Below, in pieces: positions 13,915 through 15,163 of a DNA stretch of 15,163 bases (within the stretch, counting starts at the first letter, position 1; every line of letters begins with the position of its first letter). The notes beneath the pieces were generated by a model. The model did not search any database. It was not told the DNA's origin and saw only the letters and a list, made by a program, of their open reading frames with translations. The DNA is from SFWF01 sp045587065 (GTDB lineage: Bacteria; Bacillota; Clostridia; Oscillospirales; Acutalibacteraceae). Made by a program: the position numbers and the translations under genes. The stretch covers positions 1 through 15,163 of the forward strand of contig JAZNBQ010000110.1 in assembly GCA_045587065.1 (NCBI GenBank), in the 5' to 3' direction.

Positions 13915-13949
13915 AAGAAAGACACGATTTTCATCGTGTCTTTCTTTTT
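13915..13949 (+). terminator. Intrinsic terminator of cassette gene 4
   Basis: A perfect 14-bp stem AAGAAAGACACGAT/ATCGTGTCTTTCTT with loop TTTC, followed by TTT. The AAAGACACG core is shared with the terminator at 12891-12930, with a different tip. Confidence 0.85.
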
Positions 13950-13950
13950 G

Positions 13951-14127
13951 TGTTTGTGTCCGCAAGGACACAACATCGTTTTGCGGTGAAACCGCAAACA
14001 TCATTTGACCTTTAGGTCAACATCATTCCGCGATAGCGGACACAAAACGTGGTTGCCTTTGGCAAACGGTGCCCAGCTTCGCGCAAAAGATGTGGGCTTA
14101 CGCCCAACGATGTTGAACTTCGTGCAA
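13951..14127. repeat. Hairpin array 5, partly decayed
   Basis: First half, spacer CATCGT or CATCAT: TTGTGTCC-GCAA-GGACACAA (13954-13973), TTTGCGGT-GAA-ACCGCAAA (13980-13998), TTGACCT-TT-AGGTCAA (14005-14020) and TCCGC-GATA-GCGGA (14027-14040). Second half, spacer ACGATG or close variants: TTGCC-TTT-GGCAA (14053-14065), a worn one around GC-TTC-GC (about 14074-14086), TGGGC-TTAC-GCCCA (14093-14106) and TTGAAC-TTC-GTGCAA with one mismatch (14113-14127). The centre GCGGACACAAA (14036-14046) is complementary to TTTGTGTCCGC (13953-13963) and overlaps the fourth hairpin. Imperfect units in the second half suggest weaker selection or age. Confidence 0.88.
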
Positions 14128-14146
14128 ATGTATGCTATGCTTGTGA

Positions 14147-14152
14147 TACAAT
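14147..14152 (+). promoter_or_regulatory. Possible -10 after array 5
   Basis: TACAAT occupies the position of the cassette -10, preceded by TATGCTATGCTTGTGA. No good -35 lies 17 bp upstream, and no plus-strand gene with a ribosome site follows. It looks like a relic cassette promoter. Confidence 0.35.
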
Positions 14153-14155
14153 AGG

Positions 14156-14193
14156 GACAAAACGAAAGCAGGGAACTAAGCCCTACTTTTGTC
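14156..14193. other. Nested inverted repeat at the island's last array/gene junction
   Basis: GACAAAA (14156-14162) pairs with TTTTGTC (14187-14193), and inside it AGGG pairs with CCCT around an AACTAAG loop. It directly follows the stop codon of the minus-strand XRE gene and could serve as its transcript end, but it lacks a T-run after the stem on either strand. Function is unclear. Confidence 0.4.
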
Positions 14194-14194
14194 G

Positions 14195-15133
14195 CTACTG
14201 TTTGATTTTTTCTAAACACGCTTGTGCTCGTTCTTCTTCTCTTTTTACTTCTATATGGTAACCATCTTTCTTTAATGACTCAATGATGAAAAGCCAAGTA
14301 TCATACGCACTTTTATAATCGCCCATTTCTTCAAAGCAAAAAGCTTTTGAATATACAGCATCAAGATATTCAGAATTAAGTTTGTATGATAGGTCGCTGT
14401 ATTTTATTGCGGCATCAAACCTTTTTAATGCTCTACAAACATAACTTGCAATATCATAGATTTCCCACTTATCAGAAAATTTGCTGTTCGCTTTTATAAA
14501 GCATTCATACGCCTCATTGTATTTACCGGCATAATAATAAGCATAAATTAAAACAGTCCATTCCATATAATTATCGAGATATTTTTTTAATCTGTTTTCT
14601 TGGCATTGGCATATTTGTTCGGATTGTCCTATTTCAATATAGTAATGTATTATTTGATATCGGGTTTTCCAATAAATTTTGTTTTCAGGTGAAATGTTAT
14701 TTTCTTTCTCAAACTCGTTGATGATATGGTTGAAATTTTTAATTGCTAACCGTTTGCAAGAACACATCATTGACGAATGAATTACTCCGTGTATTCGACA
14801 ATCTTCAAGTGTATAATCACCTGATTTCTTAAGTTTATTAAATTCTATGTCTGCAGTTAAATAATCTTCGGCTTTATGTGTGATTTCGTAAACACTGGCA
14901 AGCCTTTGAGCATAATTTTCATATGCCGATGAGTTTTCTTTAAATAAGTCATCAACTGTCACGCAATAAAGTCGTGCAATTCCCGGTAGTAACATAATAT
15001 CGGGACAGGTTGTATTACATTCCCATCGAGAAATTGTTTGAGTACTAACGCCTAAAACTTCTGCAACCTGCTCTTGAGTAAGATTTTTTTGTAATCTTAA
15101 TTTCTTTAAGTTATTAGAAAATAGATTATTCAT
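14195..15133 (-). CDS. XRE-family regulator with C-terminal TPR-like repeats
   Basis: On the minus strand AAGGAG lies about 9 bases before the ATG at 15133. The 312-aa product has an N-terminal Cro/cI helix-turn-helix (about 9-64: LRLQKNLTQEQVAEVLGVS, TQTISRWE, then the typical PDIMLLPGIARLY...VDDLF). About 245 residues of helical repeats follow. The repeats include AYYYAGKYNEAYECFIKA, ALKRFDAAIKYSDLSYKL and FEEMGDYKSAYDTW, clear TPR-type A/B helices. This layout is common in Clostridia, where the repeat part often senses a peptide or a partner protein; here ligand and target are unknown. It faces array 5 and is the only gene of the right part on the minus strand. Whether it belongs to the island or is the resident neighbour cannot be decided. 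Confidence 0.88.
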   Translation of the reverse strand: MNNLFSNNLKKLRLQKNLTQEQVAEVLGVSTQTISRWECNTTCPDIMLLPGIARLYCVTVDDLFKENSSAYENYAQRLASVYEITHKAEDYLTADIEFNKLKKSGDYTLEDCRIHGVIHSSMMCSCKRLAIKNFNHIINEFEKENNISPENKIYWKTRYQIIHYYIEIGQSEQICQCQENRLKKYLDNYMEWTVLIYAYYYAGKYNEAYECFIKANSKFSDKWEIYDIASYVCRALKRFDAAIKYSDLSYKLNSEYLDAVYSKAFCFEEMGDYKSAYDTWLFIIESLKKDGYHIEVKREEERAQACLEKIKQ

Positions 15134-15163
15134 AAAAACACTCCTTTTTGTTCCATTTAGAAG

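Noticed and set aside
10407..14127. CRISPR arrays
   Set aside because: The repeated part is only 6-10 bases and the segments between are palindromes, not unique spacers. The repeat flips strand at the centre and no cas gene is near.
10379..14195. Ordinary integron with attC sites
   Set aside because: No integron integrase and no paired RYYYAAC/GTTRRRY boxes with the usual single long imperfect stem. Units carry their own promoters and the sites have 7-8 separate hairpins.
14049..14261. 70-codon plus-strand frame behind array 5
   Set aside because: Its start lies inside the array, it has no Shine-Dalgarno, and it overlaps the XRE gene antisense; its Cys-rich look comes from the hairpin bases.

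Overview
The window looks like the chromosome of a low-GC Gram-positive bacterium of the class Clostridia. It has a MutS2 Smr end, a ctsR-mcsA-mcsB-clpC stress operon, a tepA-like gene next to an FtsK/SpoIIIE translocase, AT-rich codon use and strong AGGAGG-type ribosome binding sites. A gut Oscillospirales/Ruminococcaceae-like host is my inference; nothing here fixes the genus.

Left part (1-10371) is ordinary core chromosome. It starts with the end of mutS2, a bidirectional terminator and a tiny Cys-rich membrane peptide gene on the minus strand. The CtsR-type operon (491-4919) follows: its own repressor, a zinc-finger activator, a protein arginine kinase and the ClpC unfoldase. Next come a terminator and a new promoter driving a TepA-like ClpP-fold protease, an FtsK/SpoIIIE DNA translocase and a ComEC-like metallo-beta-lactamase-fold protein. 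A perfect palindromic terminator separates this unit from a convergent class I DAHP synthase gene. A strong promoter then drives tRNA-Thr(GGT).

Right part (10379-15163) begins directly behind the tRNA and is quite different. It is a string of units with one plan: gene, conserved post-gene box, intrinsic terminator, hairpin array of about 170-185 bp, promoter, Shine-Dalgarno, next gene. Five arrays are present (about 10407, 11097, 11919, 12931 and 13951). Each has 7-8 short palindromes separated by a short spacer. The spacer is written one way in the first half and as its reverse complement in the second half. A central segment is complementary to the left arm of the first hairpin. Spacer sequence differs between arrays but the architecture is kept.

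Hairpin loops are mostly C(GNA)G or C(GNNA)G on one strand in one half and on the other strand in the other half. These are the loop classes known to make exceptionally stable single-stranded DNA hairpins. The arrays lie between a terminator and a promoter, so a role at the DNA level is plausible. The genes carried are single and unrelated: an unknown 123-aa protein, a membrane-anchored 164-aa protein, a HAD phosphatase and an ArAE-like membrane protein. After the last array there is no plus-strand gene, but an XRE/TPR regulator on the minus strand.

The cassette-like organisation of these hairpin arrays is the main candidate for something undescribed. I see no integrase, transposase or integron attC signature in the window, so mobility is a hypothesis only.
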